From positions 1 through 18,217 of the forward strand of contig CAZYWP010000059.1 in assembly GCA_964651495.1 (NCBI GenBank): a stretch of 18,217 nucleotides of DNA, read 5' to 3'. The translations under genes and the position numbers were made by a program. Of the stretch, positions 1-7,685 are shown piece by piece. The notes beneath the pieces are model-generated. The model saw nothing but the letters and a program-made list of their open reading frames with translations. It was not told the origin of the DNA and did not search any database. Numbering within the stretch: the first letter of the stretch is position 1; the number at the start of each line of letters is the position of its first letter. Source of the stretch: CAZNVB01 sp964651495. GTDB taxonomy: Bacteria > Acidobacteriota > Aminicenantia > Aminicenantales > UBA8522.

Positions 1-947
1 CCGAGGCCTTTAATCTCTACCTGCAGGGACGGCACTTTTGGTTCCAGCGGACCCTGGATGGAATTCATAAGGGTATGCAGTGCTTCCACCAGGCCATCGA
101 AAAAGACCCGAGCTACGCTCTGGCCTATTCGGGCATCGCTGATTGCTACAGCAACCTGGGATTCTATTTCCTCGCTCCGCAAGAAGCATTTCCTAAAGCT
201 CTGGCGGCAGCCCAGAGGGCCGTCGAGCTGGATGACAGCTTGGCCGAGGGGCATGCCTCCAGAGCCTTCATTAAAGAAATATACGAGTGGGACTGGGCAG
301 GCGCGGAGCAAGAGTATAAACGGGCGATTGAGCTCAACCCTGAGTATGCCAATGCGCATCATTGGTACGCCCTCTATCTGGGCGCCATGGACCGCTGGGT
401 GGAATCTATGGCCGAGGCCAAGAAGGCCGTCGACCTCGAGCCAATTTCCAGCCAATTTCACCTGGTTTTCGGGGTGACGCTTTATCAAACGCGCCTGTAT
501 GATCAAGCCGTTCAAGAATTCAACAATATCATCAAGAACGATCCCACCTTCTTCCCGCCTCATTTTTTTCTGGGCTGGTGGACCTACCCCGAGATGGGAA
601 AATTCGAGGAAGCCTTGATCGAAGCCCAAAAAGCGATCGAGCTCACGCGGGGAGCAAGTATTGCCAGAGCTTCCCTGGGATACGCCTATGCGATGGCCGG
701 GAATGCCGGAGAGGCCCAAAGGGTGCTTGGTGAGTTAGGGGAAATTTCGAAAAAGACGTATGTCTCTCCAGTGGCTGTGGCCGTGATCCACGCGCGCTTG
801 GGCGAAAATGACAGGGCTTTTGAATACCTGGAAAAAGCCTTTGAAGTCAGAGATCACTGGATGCAATACTTAAGAGTGCTGCGCATGTTCCATCCCCTGC
901 GTGAAGATCCCCGGTACAAGGCGCTCCTGGCAAAACTCAAGTTGTAG
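1..947 (+). CDS. TPR-repeat protein, C-terminal part (5' end outside window)
   Basis: An open frame enters from the left edge (first full codon at 3) and ends with TAG at 945-947. The ATG at 75 is internal, because the frame upstream of it already encodes family-like sequence (EAFNLYLQGRHFWFQRTLDG). The protein consists of tetratricopeptide repeats with the usual spacing of small and aromatic residues, for example AIEKDPSYALAYSGIADCY, AIELNPEYANAHHWYALYL and AIELTRGASIARASLGYAYA. It ends with the segment VAVIHARLGENDRAFEYLEKAF...HPLREDPRYKALLAKLKL. That ending is known from large regulatory proteins in which a Ser/Thr kinase, cyclase or winged-helix domain precedes a TPR tail. The N-terminal effector domain is not in the window, so I cannot say which type this is. 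TPRs mediate protein-protein contacts. The gene is the only clearly intact plus-strand gene here and converges on the next gene. TPR assignment is firm; the regulator class is inference. Confidence 0.85.
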   Translation, partial: EAFNLYLQGRHFWFQRTLDGIHKGMQCFHQAIEKDPSYALAYSGIADCYSNLGFYFLAPQEAFPKALAAAQRAVELDDSLAEGHASRAFIKEIYEWDWAGAEQEYKRAIELNPEYANAHHWYALYLGAMDRWVESMAEAKKAVDLEPISSQFHLVFGVTLYQTRLYDQAVQEFNNIIKNDPTFFPPHFFLGWWTYPEMGKFEEALIEAQKAIELTRGASIARASLGYAYAMAGNAGEAQRVLGELGEISKKTYVSPVAVAVIHARLGENDRAFEYLEKAFEVRDHWMQYLRVLRMFHPLREDPRYKALLAKLKL

Positions 948-980
948 ATTGCCAACCTGGGCTATTCACGAAATGAAGAA

Positions 981-1013
981 GAAAAAATTCCCTCTCCCTC
1001 GGACGGGAGAGGG
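981..1013 (-). terminator. Intrinsic terminator for the BNR/VPS10-like gene
   Basis: Read on the minus strand, a 9-bp stem (1013-1005 with 998-990, 6-nt loop 1004-999) is followed by AATTTTTTC (989-981). It lies about 100 bp beyond the stop codon of the minus-strand gene. Confidence 0.7.
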
Positions 1014-1041
1014 TCGGGAAGAGGGTGATTATTAAAAGACA

Positions 1042-1087
1042 CCCCCTCCCCTCTATCCCCTCCCGCAAGGGGAGGGGGTTGTTTTTT
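1042..1087 (+). terminator. Intrinsic terminator for the TPR gene
   Basis: A 10-bp stem (CCCCCTCCCC at 1042-1051 with GGGGAGGGGG at 1069-1078) is followed by TTGTTTTTT at 1079-1087. It lies about 95 bp after the plus-strand stop codon. A shorter alternative pairing uses 1057-1064. Confidence 0.7.
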
Positions 1088-1111
1088 CGCATTATTTGCG
1101 AATAGCCCAGG

Positions 1112-4100
1112 CTAATCGATCTTCAGAGGCATAGACGGGCCGAAGAGCGAGAAGTCCGAGTCCTTGAGCAGCTTCTTGAACGCTTCGAGATCCTTCTGGT
1201 AGAAATCGTTGAACTTGCCGATGAACTCGGCGACTTTCGGCTTCACCTTGTCGTACCTGACCTGGGCGGCCTGTGAGACAGGCTCGATCCCGGCGCCCGA
1301 AATTCCCATCACCGCGCCCATGACCTGACTCTGGAGTCCTGATGATCGGTCCGCCATCCCCTGTTTGGCCGGGGTCGGGCTTAAGGCTTCGGTCAAGGCC
1401 TTGAGTTTCTTCTCCAGTTCGTCCGTCGCTTTACGCAGGTCATCCGCTTTCGGGTTCCGGCTCATCCGCAGGTTGTCCTTTACCGTCGTCAGGGACCTCT
1501 GCGTTTGTTGAAGCTGGCGGTTCGCCTGGGTGATGGCCCGGCTCAGTTTCTGCGCCTCTTTTCCTTTTTCATAATTCGCCTTCAGGACTGCGATGTCGAT
1601 CTTGAGGCGTGGGTCGGTCTTGACTTCAAAATCCCGGCTGGCCTCCTGGTCTTCGTACTTGACCTTGACGGTGTACTTGCCGGGAAGCGCCATGGTGCCG
1701 CCTCCGCCCCGGCCGAAGAACATCATCGCTCCCCGTTCCTCTGTCTGCTGCTGCTCCTGCCCGGTTTGCTGTTCGGTTTCCCGGAAATTCCAGTAAACCC
1801 GGTTGAGGCCTTTGTTGTCGGGACCGCTGAGCTGGCTGACAAACTTGCCCTGGGCATCCAGGATCGTAACTGACACTCGGCCCGCCCGTCCGCCAAACCG
1901 GCCCATCATGCCGGGGGGGATCTGCCCGCCCATCATCCCGGCCATGCGGCCCATCGCGGCCGTATCGGGGACTCCCGCCGGTTGTTCCGTGGCTTCTTCG
2001 GGCTTCTTCTCGCTCGGTATCAGGTAGTAAGAGATGCAAGCTCCGGTCTGTTTATTTTCGCCGGAGAAGGCCGTGTCACCCGGGCTCATGTAGACGCTCA
2101 TCCGGCCCGATTGGAATTCAAAACCATCGGCGACGCTGAACAGATGGAACTTCTTTTTTGTCACTTCGTCGGAAATCTCCCGCAGCGGAGTGATGTCGTC
2201 GATGACGTAAAGGGAGCGGCCGTGGGTGGCGATGATGAGGTCGTTCTCCCGGGGATGGATGGCCAGGTCGTAAACCGGGCAAGTCGGCAGCCCGTGGGTC
2301 CACTTCATCCAGCCCGCGCCGCCGTTGAAGCTCAGGAAAAGCCCGAACTCCGTTCCCATAAAAAGCAGATTCTTATTGACGATGTCTTCCTTGACCACAA
2401 AGCAGTAGCCGTCGATCTCCGGCGTCACCAGGCTCTTCCAGGTCTTGCCGTAATCTTTCGTGACGAAGGCATAAGGCGTGAAATTGGACCGGCGATGGTC
2501 ATCGAAGACAACGTAGGCAGTCGCTTCATCGAAGTGGGAGGGCTCGATATGGGGGACGGCCGCGCCCGCCGGCGCCAACGGTTTCTTTCCCGTTGTTATG
2601 GCGGAAGAGACGAGCTCCCAGGTTTTCCCGGCGTCGCGGGTGAGCTGAACATTCCCGTCATCCGTGCCGACCCAGAGTAGTCCTTCCTTGAGCGGGCTGG
2701 GCGTGATGCTGAGGATCGTGCAGTAGTTTTCGGCGTTGGAGATGTCGAGCGTCAGGCCGCCGCTCTCGGACTGTTTCAGCTTCTCGGGGTCATTAGTCGT
2801 CAGGTCGGGGCTGATGATTTCCCAGGTGCGGCCCTTGTCCGAGCTGCGGTGGACGAACTGGCTGCCGAGGTATACCGTGGCCGGCTTGAAGGGGTCGACC
2901 GCGAACCCGGCGTTCCAGTTGTAGCGGTGCTTGACCTCGGATTCGGTCGGCACGATGGTGCGGCTCGTGCCGGTCGTGATATCGAAGTAGTAGAGATTCC
3001 CGCCCTGGGACATGCCGTAGCCGCAGTTCGGATTCTCAGGGTCCACGGCAGCATCAAACCCATCTCCACCCCCCACGCTGAGCCAATCATAGTTACCCAT
3101 GGACCGGCCGCGGAGCGTATAGGCCGGGCCCCGCCATGTGCCGTTGTCCTGGAGGCCTCCGTAAACGTTGTAGGGAAACTCCATGTCATAGTTGACATGG
3201 TAAAACTGGCCGAGCGGCAGGTTGGCGACAAACCGCCAGCTCCGGCCGCGGTTGGAGCTGAGGACGACGCCGCCGTCGTTCCCGACCACCATCCGCTCAC
3301 CGTCCGGGTGGATCCACATCGGGTGGAAGTCGGAATGGGCCTGCCCGAAACTGGTCAGGGAGCGGAAGGTCTTACCGCCGTCTTCGCTCACCGACATCTG
3401 GGTGGCCAGCATGTAAAGGAGGTTTTCGTTCTGCGGGTTCACCCAGATGCGGCTGTAGTAGAACGGACGGTTGTGGATGTTGTCCGTGTTGTTCACAACC
3501 TGCCAGTTCCACCCACCGTCGGTCGAGCGCAGGAGGACGCTCTTCTTGGTTTCGACCAGGGCGTAGACGGTCTCTGGATGAGATGGCGCAAAGGCCAGAC
3601 CGCAGCGTCCGAGGTCGCCGGCCGGAAGCCCGTTCTTCTCGGTCAGCTTCTCCCATTTCTCGCCGCCGTCGGCCGTGATATAAACCCCGCTTCCGGGGCC
3701 GCCGGAGACAAAAAACCAAGGCCAGCGCCGGTGTTCCCACATGGAAACCAGAATCGTGTTGGGATTGGAGGGGTCCATGGCCATGTTGGCCGCGCCGGTT
3801 TTCTCGTTGACGTAGAGGACTTTTTTCCAGGTCTTGCCGCCGTCCGCGGTCTTGAACACACCGCGTTCGACGCTATCGCCCCAGGTGGCGCCCAGGGCGG
3901 CCACATAAACAACGTCCGGGTTGTCGGGGTGGAGCACAATGTCGGCGATCTTCTCGGTTTTCTCCAACCCCATCAGCTTCCAGGTCTTTCCGGCGTCAAT
4001 GCTCAGATAGACGCCCCGGCCGACGCTCACGGAGTTACGCGGAGCGGCTTCGCCGGTTCCGACCCAGACGATGTTCGGGTTTTTCTGGAAGATGGCGATG

Positions 4101-4390
4101 GCGCCGATGGAAGCCACAGGCTGATCATCAAAAATGGGCGTCCAAGTCATGCCGCCGTCGGTGGACTTCCAGACGCCTCCGGCCGCGGCGCCGACATAAA
4201 TGACGTCGGGGTCGGCGATCACGGCGTTGACGGCGCCGATCCGGCCGCTCATGTTGGCCGGGCCGATCGACCTCGCCTTCAGGCCGGCGAACACGTCCGG
4301 CTTGATCTGGGCTGACATAAAAGACGCATTCAGGATGAGAAAAAGAAAACTGAAAAATGCCAATAGTTTGGGTTGTTTAAAGACTCTCAA
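1112..4390 (-). CDS. Exported BNR/VPS10 (sortilin-like) repeat protein
   Basis: A 1092-residue protein with an N-terminal signal peptide (hydrophobic core at about 8-24, cleavage probably after SAQ, residue 28). The start is TTG at 4390-4388, chosen because GGAGG lies just upstream and it gives a complete signal peptide. About eleven Asp-box/BNR motifs of the S/T-x-D-x-G-x-T-W type are visible, for example at residues about 75-83, 179-188, 239-246, 289-296, 585-591, 645-651 and 687-694. This indicates one or two beta-propellers of the VPS10/sortilin or glycosidase-like class. The C-terminal third has an Ig-like region (about 838-925) and a helical, Lys/Gln-rich end (about 935-1085). A Met/Gly-rich linker occupies about 813-836. 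Such proteins are common in Bacteroidota, Acidobacteriota and Aminicenantes. Their substrate is unknown, and annotations as glycosyl hydrolase are not supported by catalytic residues I can name. It follows the M28 peptidase gene by 107 bp on the same strand. Confidence 0.85.
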   Translation of the reverse strand: MRVFKQPKLLAFFSFLFLILNASFMSAQIKPDVFAGLKARSIGPANMSGRIGAVNAVIADPDVIYVGAAAGGVWKSTDGGMTWTPIFDDQPVASIGAIAIFQKNPNIVWVGTGEAAPRNSVSVGRGVYLSIDAGKTWKLMGLEKTEKIADIVLHPDNPDVVYVAALGATWGDSVERGVFKTADGGKTWKKVLYVNEKTGAANMAMDPSNPNTILVSMWEHRRWPWFFVSGGPGSGVYITADGGEKWEKLTEKNGLPAGDLGRCGLAFAPSHPETVYALVETKKSVLLRSTDGGWNWQVVNNTDNIHNRPFYYSRIWVNPQNENLLYMLATQMSVSEDGGKTFRSLTSFGQAHSDFHPMWIHPDGERMVVGNDGGVVLSSNRGRSWRFVANLPLGQFYHVNYDMEFPYNVYGGLQDNGTWRGPAYTLRGRSMGNYDWLSVGGGDGFDAAVDPENPNCGYGMSQGGNLYYFDITTGTSRTIVPTESEVKHRYNWNAGFAVDPFKPATVYLGSQFVHRSSDKGRTWEIISPDLTTNDPEKLKQSESGGLTLDISNAENYCTILSITPSPLKEGLLWVGTDDGNVQLTRDAGKTWELVSSAITTGKKPLAPAGAAVPHIEPSHFDEATAYVVFDDHRRSNFTPYAFVTKDYGKTWKSLVTPEIDGYCFVVKEDIVNKNLLFMGTEFGLFLSFNGGAGWMKWTHGLPTCPVYDLAIHPRENDLIIATHGRSLYVIDDITPLREISDEVTKKKFHLFSVADGFEFQSGRMSVYMSPGDTAFSGENKQTGACISYYLIPSEKKPEEATEQPAGVPDTAAMGRMAGMMGGQIPPGMMGRFGGRAGRVSVTILDAQGKFVSQLSGPDNKGLNRVYWNFRETEQQTGQEQQQTEERGAMMFFGRGGGGTMALPGKYTVKVKYEDQEASRDFEVKTDPRLKIDIAVLKANYEKGKEAQKLSRAITQANRQLQQTQRSLTTVKDNLRMSRNPKADDLRKATDELEKKLKALTEALSPTPAKQGMADRSSGLQSQVMGAVMGISGAGIEPVSQAAQVRYDKVKPKVAEFIGKFNDFYQKDLEAFKKLLKDSDFSLFGPSMPLKID

Positions 4391-4409
4391 GCTGCCTCCT
4401 TTCTGAGAG
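4384..4409 (-). promoter_or_regulatory. Start-site hairpin: Shine-Dalgarno in loop, TTG start partly in stem
   Basis: CTCTCA (minus strand 4409-4404) can pair with TGAGAG (4389-4384), leaving a 14-nt loop that contains AAAGGAGG. The TTG start (4390-4388) overlaps the 3' arm. A second hairpin (4432-4427 with 4420-4415, GGCCGA/TCGGCC) lies just upstream in the leader. The pairing is seen directly; a role in translation control is inference, and a 6-bp stem is modest. Confidence 0.35.
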
Positions 4410-4497
4410 CGTTTGGCCGATAGACTTCGGCCTTTTCAAGCTTTAGACGCGCTGAATTCGCTTTTTCTTCCCAATTTTTTGCAGGGTGCCTCCGGTG

Positions 4498-6729
4498 TCA
4501 TTTCTCCAGAATCTTCATCACTCCGGCCTTCTCAAACGCCCTGAAATAGAGTTCGAGCGCTTCGATGGCGATCGGCGCGTATTCCGCGGCGACCGCGTCG
4601 CGGATTTCCAGGAGCGAGCGTTTGCCGTTGGCGTAGGAGGCTGCCGCATCCGGGATCCCGAACAACCTCAGCTCGCTCTCCCCTTGGGTCCGGAGACGCT
4701 GGGTGGTTTCCTCCAAGGCCGCCGTAATTTTTTGAATCTGGGCCGTCGAATCCTTGGCCAGCGTCCGGGTGACGTAGCTCAGGTTGAACAGTTCCTTTCC
4801 TTTATTCGGAGAAGGGATTATTCGCGCTGCCCGCCGCTCCGCCTCCGTTAGAGATCGTGGCGCCCTTGCGGAGTTCAGCTCGACGGCTCTCAGCATGGCG
4901 ACTTCATCTACTTTCTTCCGCGATGCCGCCTCATCGCTGTTGAGCAAAGACATCGTCCTTTCCACTTCGCTTCGTGCCCGAGCTGTCCTGGCAAACACCG
5001 CGGCAGAACCTATGGCGGCGCGCTCCCGGCGGTAAACATGGGCCATCAGATTCCCGGCTAATCGGTCGGCTTCACCAAAATTGTCCATATGGGCAATCAG
5101 CAGCGATTTAATCGCAGAGAACTCGCTGCCTGCGATTCGCCTCCTCCCATAGATCAGCGACAGACGGGCGAGGTCCTGCGCTTGTTCATCATCAGCATAA
5201 GCGAGCGTTGTGATCGCAGCCAGCCCGATGACCACGGCCCGATGGAGCTGCGTCGGGTCGACCTTGTCGGGCGTATCCTCGCTGGAATGATAAAAATTGT
5301 CCGGCCAGGAGCCCAATGTGGCCGCTCCGATTTTCAAGTTGTTGAATAACTCGTGATCGGTGCCGGTGGTATAGGGGGCCATCCGGCAGGCCAGGCGGTT
5401 GCGCGAGCCCATGATAGACCCGATGTACAGATCCATCTGGGGCGGATACCGCTCGCTGTTGTAGTAGTTGGCAAAATCCACGATCGACTCCAGGAGCGCG
5501 TTCAGGAAGGAGGGGTTGGAATCGGAAGTGTAATTCAGGCTGAGCAAGGAGTTTGTCTTCACGACGTTCTCGCCGACCATATCGAAGTTGAGGTTGGCCA
5601 GCCGTTTGACGGGGTCGTTGACGTGGACCGACAGCCAGGCATAAGTGCCATTATACTCCGGAACCCACATGAACCGGATCGTTCTCAGGGGCGGCGGCAG
5701 CTCCTTGGTTTCGATCAACCCGCGCATTGTCCGGGCCATCTCGAGAATCGCGGCGCTGCCCGAAGCGTTGTCGTTGGCGCCGGGCTTGTAGTGATCCAGA
5801 TGGGCCGTGATGACGATCTCCTCGTTGGGATAGGTCGAGCCCGGGATGAGGCCGGTGACGACCTCGAGGTTGCCGGGCACGAGCTCGGCATCGACGACCG
5901 CGTGGACGCGTATTGCTTTGCCCTGGCGCATGATGGCGCGGAGATCTTGAGCCCGGCGGGCGGAAATGGCAAAGGCGAAGTGCCCCGGGCCGTGGGCTTC
6001 TTTCCCGGGAACCCGTTGCCATCCCACCTGGTCGGGAAAATCACCTGGCCGGCGGTTGAGATGGTCAAAATCTGGCACCGACCAGGATGAAACGATGCCA
6101 GCGGCACCCTCCCTGGTTACAGCCCGCTCATAGACCACCAGAGGATTGCCAGTGGTGAGGACGATCTTGCCTTTGACGCCCTCGGCGTAATCACCGTCCG
6201 CGGTCCCCGCGCCGATGTCCACGAGTTCAGCCTCGACATCCGCACTCGTGCTGGCCACAGCCAGAGACATCGGCAGGTCGTCGTAGGACGCAAGCTTCAC
6301 CTGGAATGGGGAGGTTAGCCACAGTTCGCCTTTTTTCACCTTCCATTGAGGAGGAGTGCGCCGGCCGAAATACTCAATCTTCCCGTCCGAGGGAAAGCGC
6401 TCGATGGCGACCTGCTCCAGACCGAAATCTTTGGCCTTTTGACTGACCCATTCTGCCGCGCGCGAGTAGCCTTCGCTCACCTGATTGCGATCCCAGAGAG
6501 CGAGTTGCGAAACATAATCATGCGCCCGATCGCCGGAGCTCGCCTGAATGAGCCGGACGATGACGCCGTCCTTCAGCAGAAGGCCGGTTCGAGGGCTGAG
6601 CGGTCCAATGGGTGAGGAGGGTTCCTGTTGCGCCTCCCCCTGCCATGTCGCCAGGAAAACAAAAAGGCCGCACCATAAAACGATTGCAGAACGAGACAAG
6701 CGATTAGCCTTCGGAGACGGAATTTTCAT
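4498..6729 (-). CDS. Exported M28-family zinc metallopeptidase with PA-like domain
   Basis: A 743-residue protein. ATG at 6729 follows AAGGAG with a 6-nt gap. Residues about 12-34 form a signal peptide (cleavage near GEAQQ). A PA-like insert covers about 165-265 (VKGKIVLTTGNP at 186-196). The M28 core follows: H310 and D312 in AHLDH, D320 in GANDNASG, E358 in VPEYNGT, D383 in NFDMVGEN and H481 in FYHSSEDTPDKVD. These match the zinc-ligand pattern of M28 aminopeptidases and carboxypeptidases (His, bridging Asp, Glu, Asp, His). The usual Glu-Glu pair is reduced to one Glu, because position 357 is Pro. The C-terminal ~230 residues are helical and I recognise no domain there. It probably releases amino acids from peptides outside the cytoplasm. 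It lies upstream of the BNR/VPS10-like gene, perhaps in one transcript. Confidence 0.87.
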   Translation of the reverse strand: MKIPSPKANRLSRSAIVLWCGLFVFLATWQGEAQQEPSSPIGPLSPRTGLLLKDGVIVRLIQASSGDRAHDYVSQLALWDRNQVSEGYSRAAEWVSQKAKDFGLEQVAIERFPSDGKIEYFGRRTPPQWKVKKGELWLTSPFQVKLASYDDLPMSLAVASTSADVEAELVDIGAGTADGDYAEGVKGKIVLTTGNPLVVYERAVTREGAAGIVSSWSVPDFDHLNRRPGDFPDQVGWQRVPGKEAHGPGHFAFAISARRAQDLRAIMRQGKAIRVHAVVDAELVPGNLEVVTGLIPGSTYPNEEIVITAHLDHYKPGANDNASGSAAILEMARTMRGLIETKELPPPLRTIRFMWVPEYNGTYAWLSVHVNDPVKRLANLNFDMVGENVVKTNSLLSLNYTSDSNPSFLNALLESIVDFANYYNSERYPPQMDLYIGSIMGSRNRLACRMAPYTTGTDHELFNNLKIGAATLGSWPDNFYHSSEDTPDKVDPTQLHRAVVIGLAAITTLAYADDEQAQDLARLSLIYGRRRIAGSEFSAIKSLLIAHMDNFGEADRLAGNLMAHVYRRERAAIGSAAVFARTARARSEVERTMSLLNSDEAASRKKVDEVAMLRAVELNSARAPRSLTEAERRAARIIPSPNKGKELFNLSYVTRTLAKDSTAQIQKITAALEETTQRLRTQGESELRLFGIPDAAASYANGKRSLLEIRDAVAAEYAPIAIEALELYFRAFEKAGVMKILEK

Positions 6730-6866
6730 GATATGCTCCTTGTCTCACCCAATATCCCCTTTTCCATCGCCACAAATCATAACTTGAAGGGATAATCGTG
6801 TCCTTTTCTGCTTCGCCGGCCGAATAATCGTTCAAGTGCTAATTCTGGCTCACCCCATCAGCAGGG

Positions 6867-6896
6867 ATCATAAAATGTGATTCATTGGGATGTCAA
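6867..6896 (-). promoter_or_regulatory. Sigma70-like promoter for the M28 peptidase gene
   Basis: On the minus strand a perfect -35 TTGACA (6896-6891) is followed after 18 bp by TATGAT (6872-6867). Transcription would start near 6860, giving a leader of about 130 nt before the ATG at 6729. The rest of 6730-6937 shows nothing I recognise. Confidence 0.6.
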
Positions 6897-6937
6897 GCTG
6901 AGCTCAAGGAGTCCGTCCCCTTTTATTTTTTATCCAC

Positions 6938-7159
6938 CTACGCTGCTGTTGGCCGCCATTCCATGGCGAGTTTTCGACCGGAAGCCGCGCAGTCCCTCAG
7001 GTAGAGATTAATCAGAGTCTGATACGGAATGCCAACCTCTTGAGCAAGCTTTTTGAAGTATCTTACCGTTTCCTCATCAAGACGAATGGTCACCGGTTTC
7101 TTGAGAATTCCCGCGTAGGGGTTTTTCGTCGCTTTTGAAAAATTGTATTGCTTTCTCAT
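6938..7159 (-). CDS. brnA: BrnA-type antitoxin
   Basis: A 73-residue protein. The frame is open further upstream, but the start is placed at ATG 7159-7157. That codon overlaps the brnT stop as ATGA, and AGGTGG lies 5 nt upstream. The sequence NPYAGILKKPVTIRLDEETVRYFKKLAQEVGIPYQTLINLYL... has the BrnA layout: a short N-terminal toxin-contacting segment, then a ribbon-helix-helix DNA-binding fold (VTIRLDEETVRYFKKLA as strand and first helix, GIPYQTLINLYLRD as second helix). In known systems BrnA neutralises BrnT and represses the operon as a complex. The overlap with brnT suggests translational coupling. It ends with WRPTAA. Confidence 0.85.
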   Translation of the reverse strand: MRKQYNFSKATKNPYAGILKKPVTIRLDEETVRYFKKLAQEVGIPYQTLINLYLRDCAASGRKLAMEWRPTAA

Positions 7160-7452
7160 TTTTTCCACCTGTCCCAATATCGTCTTTGTTCTGATCGAGT
7201 CGCCCTGCGGGCCGAGATAATTCTTATAATAAAATCGCTCTTTTGATAGCAATGACAGACAACCAAAATCCGGAGCCTGAGGCTCATACCAAGCAGGACG
7301 AATCGGTTTTCTCTGACAGAATGATCTGGGTCATGAATCAATAGAGCGTTCTCATCTGTAAACACGGTCTGGGCCTCTTCAAAAGAAACCCCGTGTTTCT
7401 TCTTATTTGAAATATTCTTTTTCGCGTCCCACTCAAATTTGAGGTCAGCCAT
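7156..7452 (-). CDS. brnT: BrnT-type toxin (RelE-like ribonuclease fold)
   Basis: A 98-residue protein that matches the BrnT family along its whole length: FEWDAKKNISNKKKHGVSFEEA at the start, then VFTDENALLIHDPDHSVRENRFVLLGMS, and IRIISARRATRSEQRRYWDRW at the end. The N-terminal W-D-x-x-K-x-x-x-N-x-x-K-H-G signature and the C-terminal R-I-I-S-A-R-x-A-T motif are present. BrnT is a cytoplasmic translation-blocking ribonuclease-type toxin. The toxin precedes the antitoxin, as is normal for this family. ATG 7452-7450 has no Shine-Dalgarno sequence. The promoter upstream would start the mRNA at or next to this ATG, so translation is probably leaderless. Confidence 0.9.
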   Translation of the reverse strand: MADLKFEWDAKKNISNKKKHGVSFEEAQTVFTDENALLIHDPDHSVRENRFVLLGMSLRLRILVVCHCYQKSDFIIRIISARRATRSEQRRYWDRWKK

Positions 7453-7487
7453 ATTTACAGTGTAAATATATCATCCAGATTTGTCAA
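7451..7487 (-). promoter_or_regulatory. brnTA promoter with 19-bp palindromic operator
   Basis: Minus strand: TTGACA (7487-7482), 17-bp spacer, TACACT (7464-7459), then 6 nt to the brnT ATG. A perfect palindrome ATATTTACAGTGTAAATAT (7451-7469, 9-bp arms around one central base) covers the -10 box and the first bases of the start codon. It is well placed to bind the ribbon-helix-helix BrnA protein and block RNA polymerase. Sequence and spacing are seen; operator function is inference from the family. Confidence 0.7.
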
Positions 7488-7574
7488 GAGTCTTTTTTTT
7501 CGCTGCAGTTACGAGGCCGGGACCGGACCGACCGGCCCCGCACGGGCGGCCGCGGGGACGTCTGCTTCTATTCT

Positions 7575-7652
7575 TTAGCCGCGCAGTTTTTTGAGCTCTT
7601 CCTTGAGCGGCGGTATGACCTGAAAAAGATCGCCGACCACGCCGAAAATGGG
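7575..7652 (-). pseudogene. Remnant of etfA 3' end (electron-transfer flavoprotein alpha C-terminus)
   Basis: The minus-strand frame ending at TAA 7577-7575 reads HPIFGVVGDLFQVIPPLKEE then LKKLRG. This resembles the C-terminus of EtfA, where an APIF...YGIVGDLFxVVPxL motif precedes the stop. About five residues between PIF and GVVGDLF are missing, and no flavin-binding domain precedes it. Directly upstream the same frame passes into an unrelated transposase-like segment. I read this as a gene fragment left by rearrangement. A GC-rich hairpin (7536-7541 with 7552-7557) follows the stop. Recognition rests on about 26 residues, so confidence is moderate. Confidence 0.5.
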
Positions 7653-7685
7653 ATGAACCCCCAATAAGGCCCAACTCGGCGGCCT

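Larger units (their letters stand above)
956..1111. repeat. 156-bp palindromic intergenic element with terminal inverted repeats
   Basis: The ends are a perfect 12-bp inverted repeat (CCTGGGCTATTC at 956-967, GAATAGCCCAGG at 1100-1111). Imperfect complementarity continues inward through A-rich and T-rich arms for roughly 30 bp. Inside are two strong GC hairpins: 990-998 with 1005-1013, and 1042-1051 with 1069-1078. The element fills the gap between two convergent genes and its right end touches the stop codon of the minus-strand gene (1112-1114). No target-site duplication is visible. It resembles a REP- or MITE-like palindromic unit and also works as a two-way terminator. Confidence 0.6.

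Noticed and set aside
2849..4315. Long plus-strand open frame (488 codons) antisense to the BNR/VPS10-like gene
   Set aside because: It mirrors the codon bias of the minus-strand gene, has no Shine-Dalgarno and its protein is a low-information Val/Gly/Asp/Arg-rich sequence. The minus-strand frame has clear Asp-box motifs.
5353..6090. 245-codon plus-strand frame antisense to the M28 peptidase
   Set aside because: The opposite strand holds the M28 zinc-ligand motifs; no start signal or recognisable domain on the plus strand.
6904..6931. GGAGTCCGTCCCC followed by a T-rich run, reminiscent of sequence seen near some small transposases
   Set aside because: Single copy here, no transposase adjacent and no clear hairpin.
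7491..7557. T-run and GC hairpin as a terminator
   Set aside because: The T-run lies on the wrong side of the hairpin for minus-strand transcription, and no plus-strand gene reads into it.
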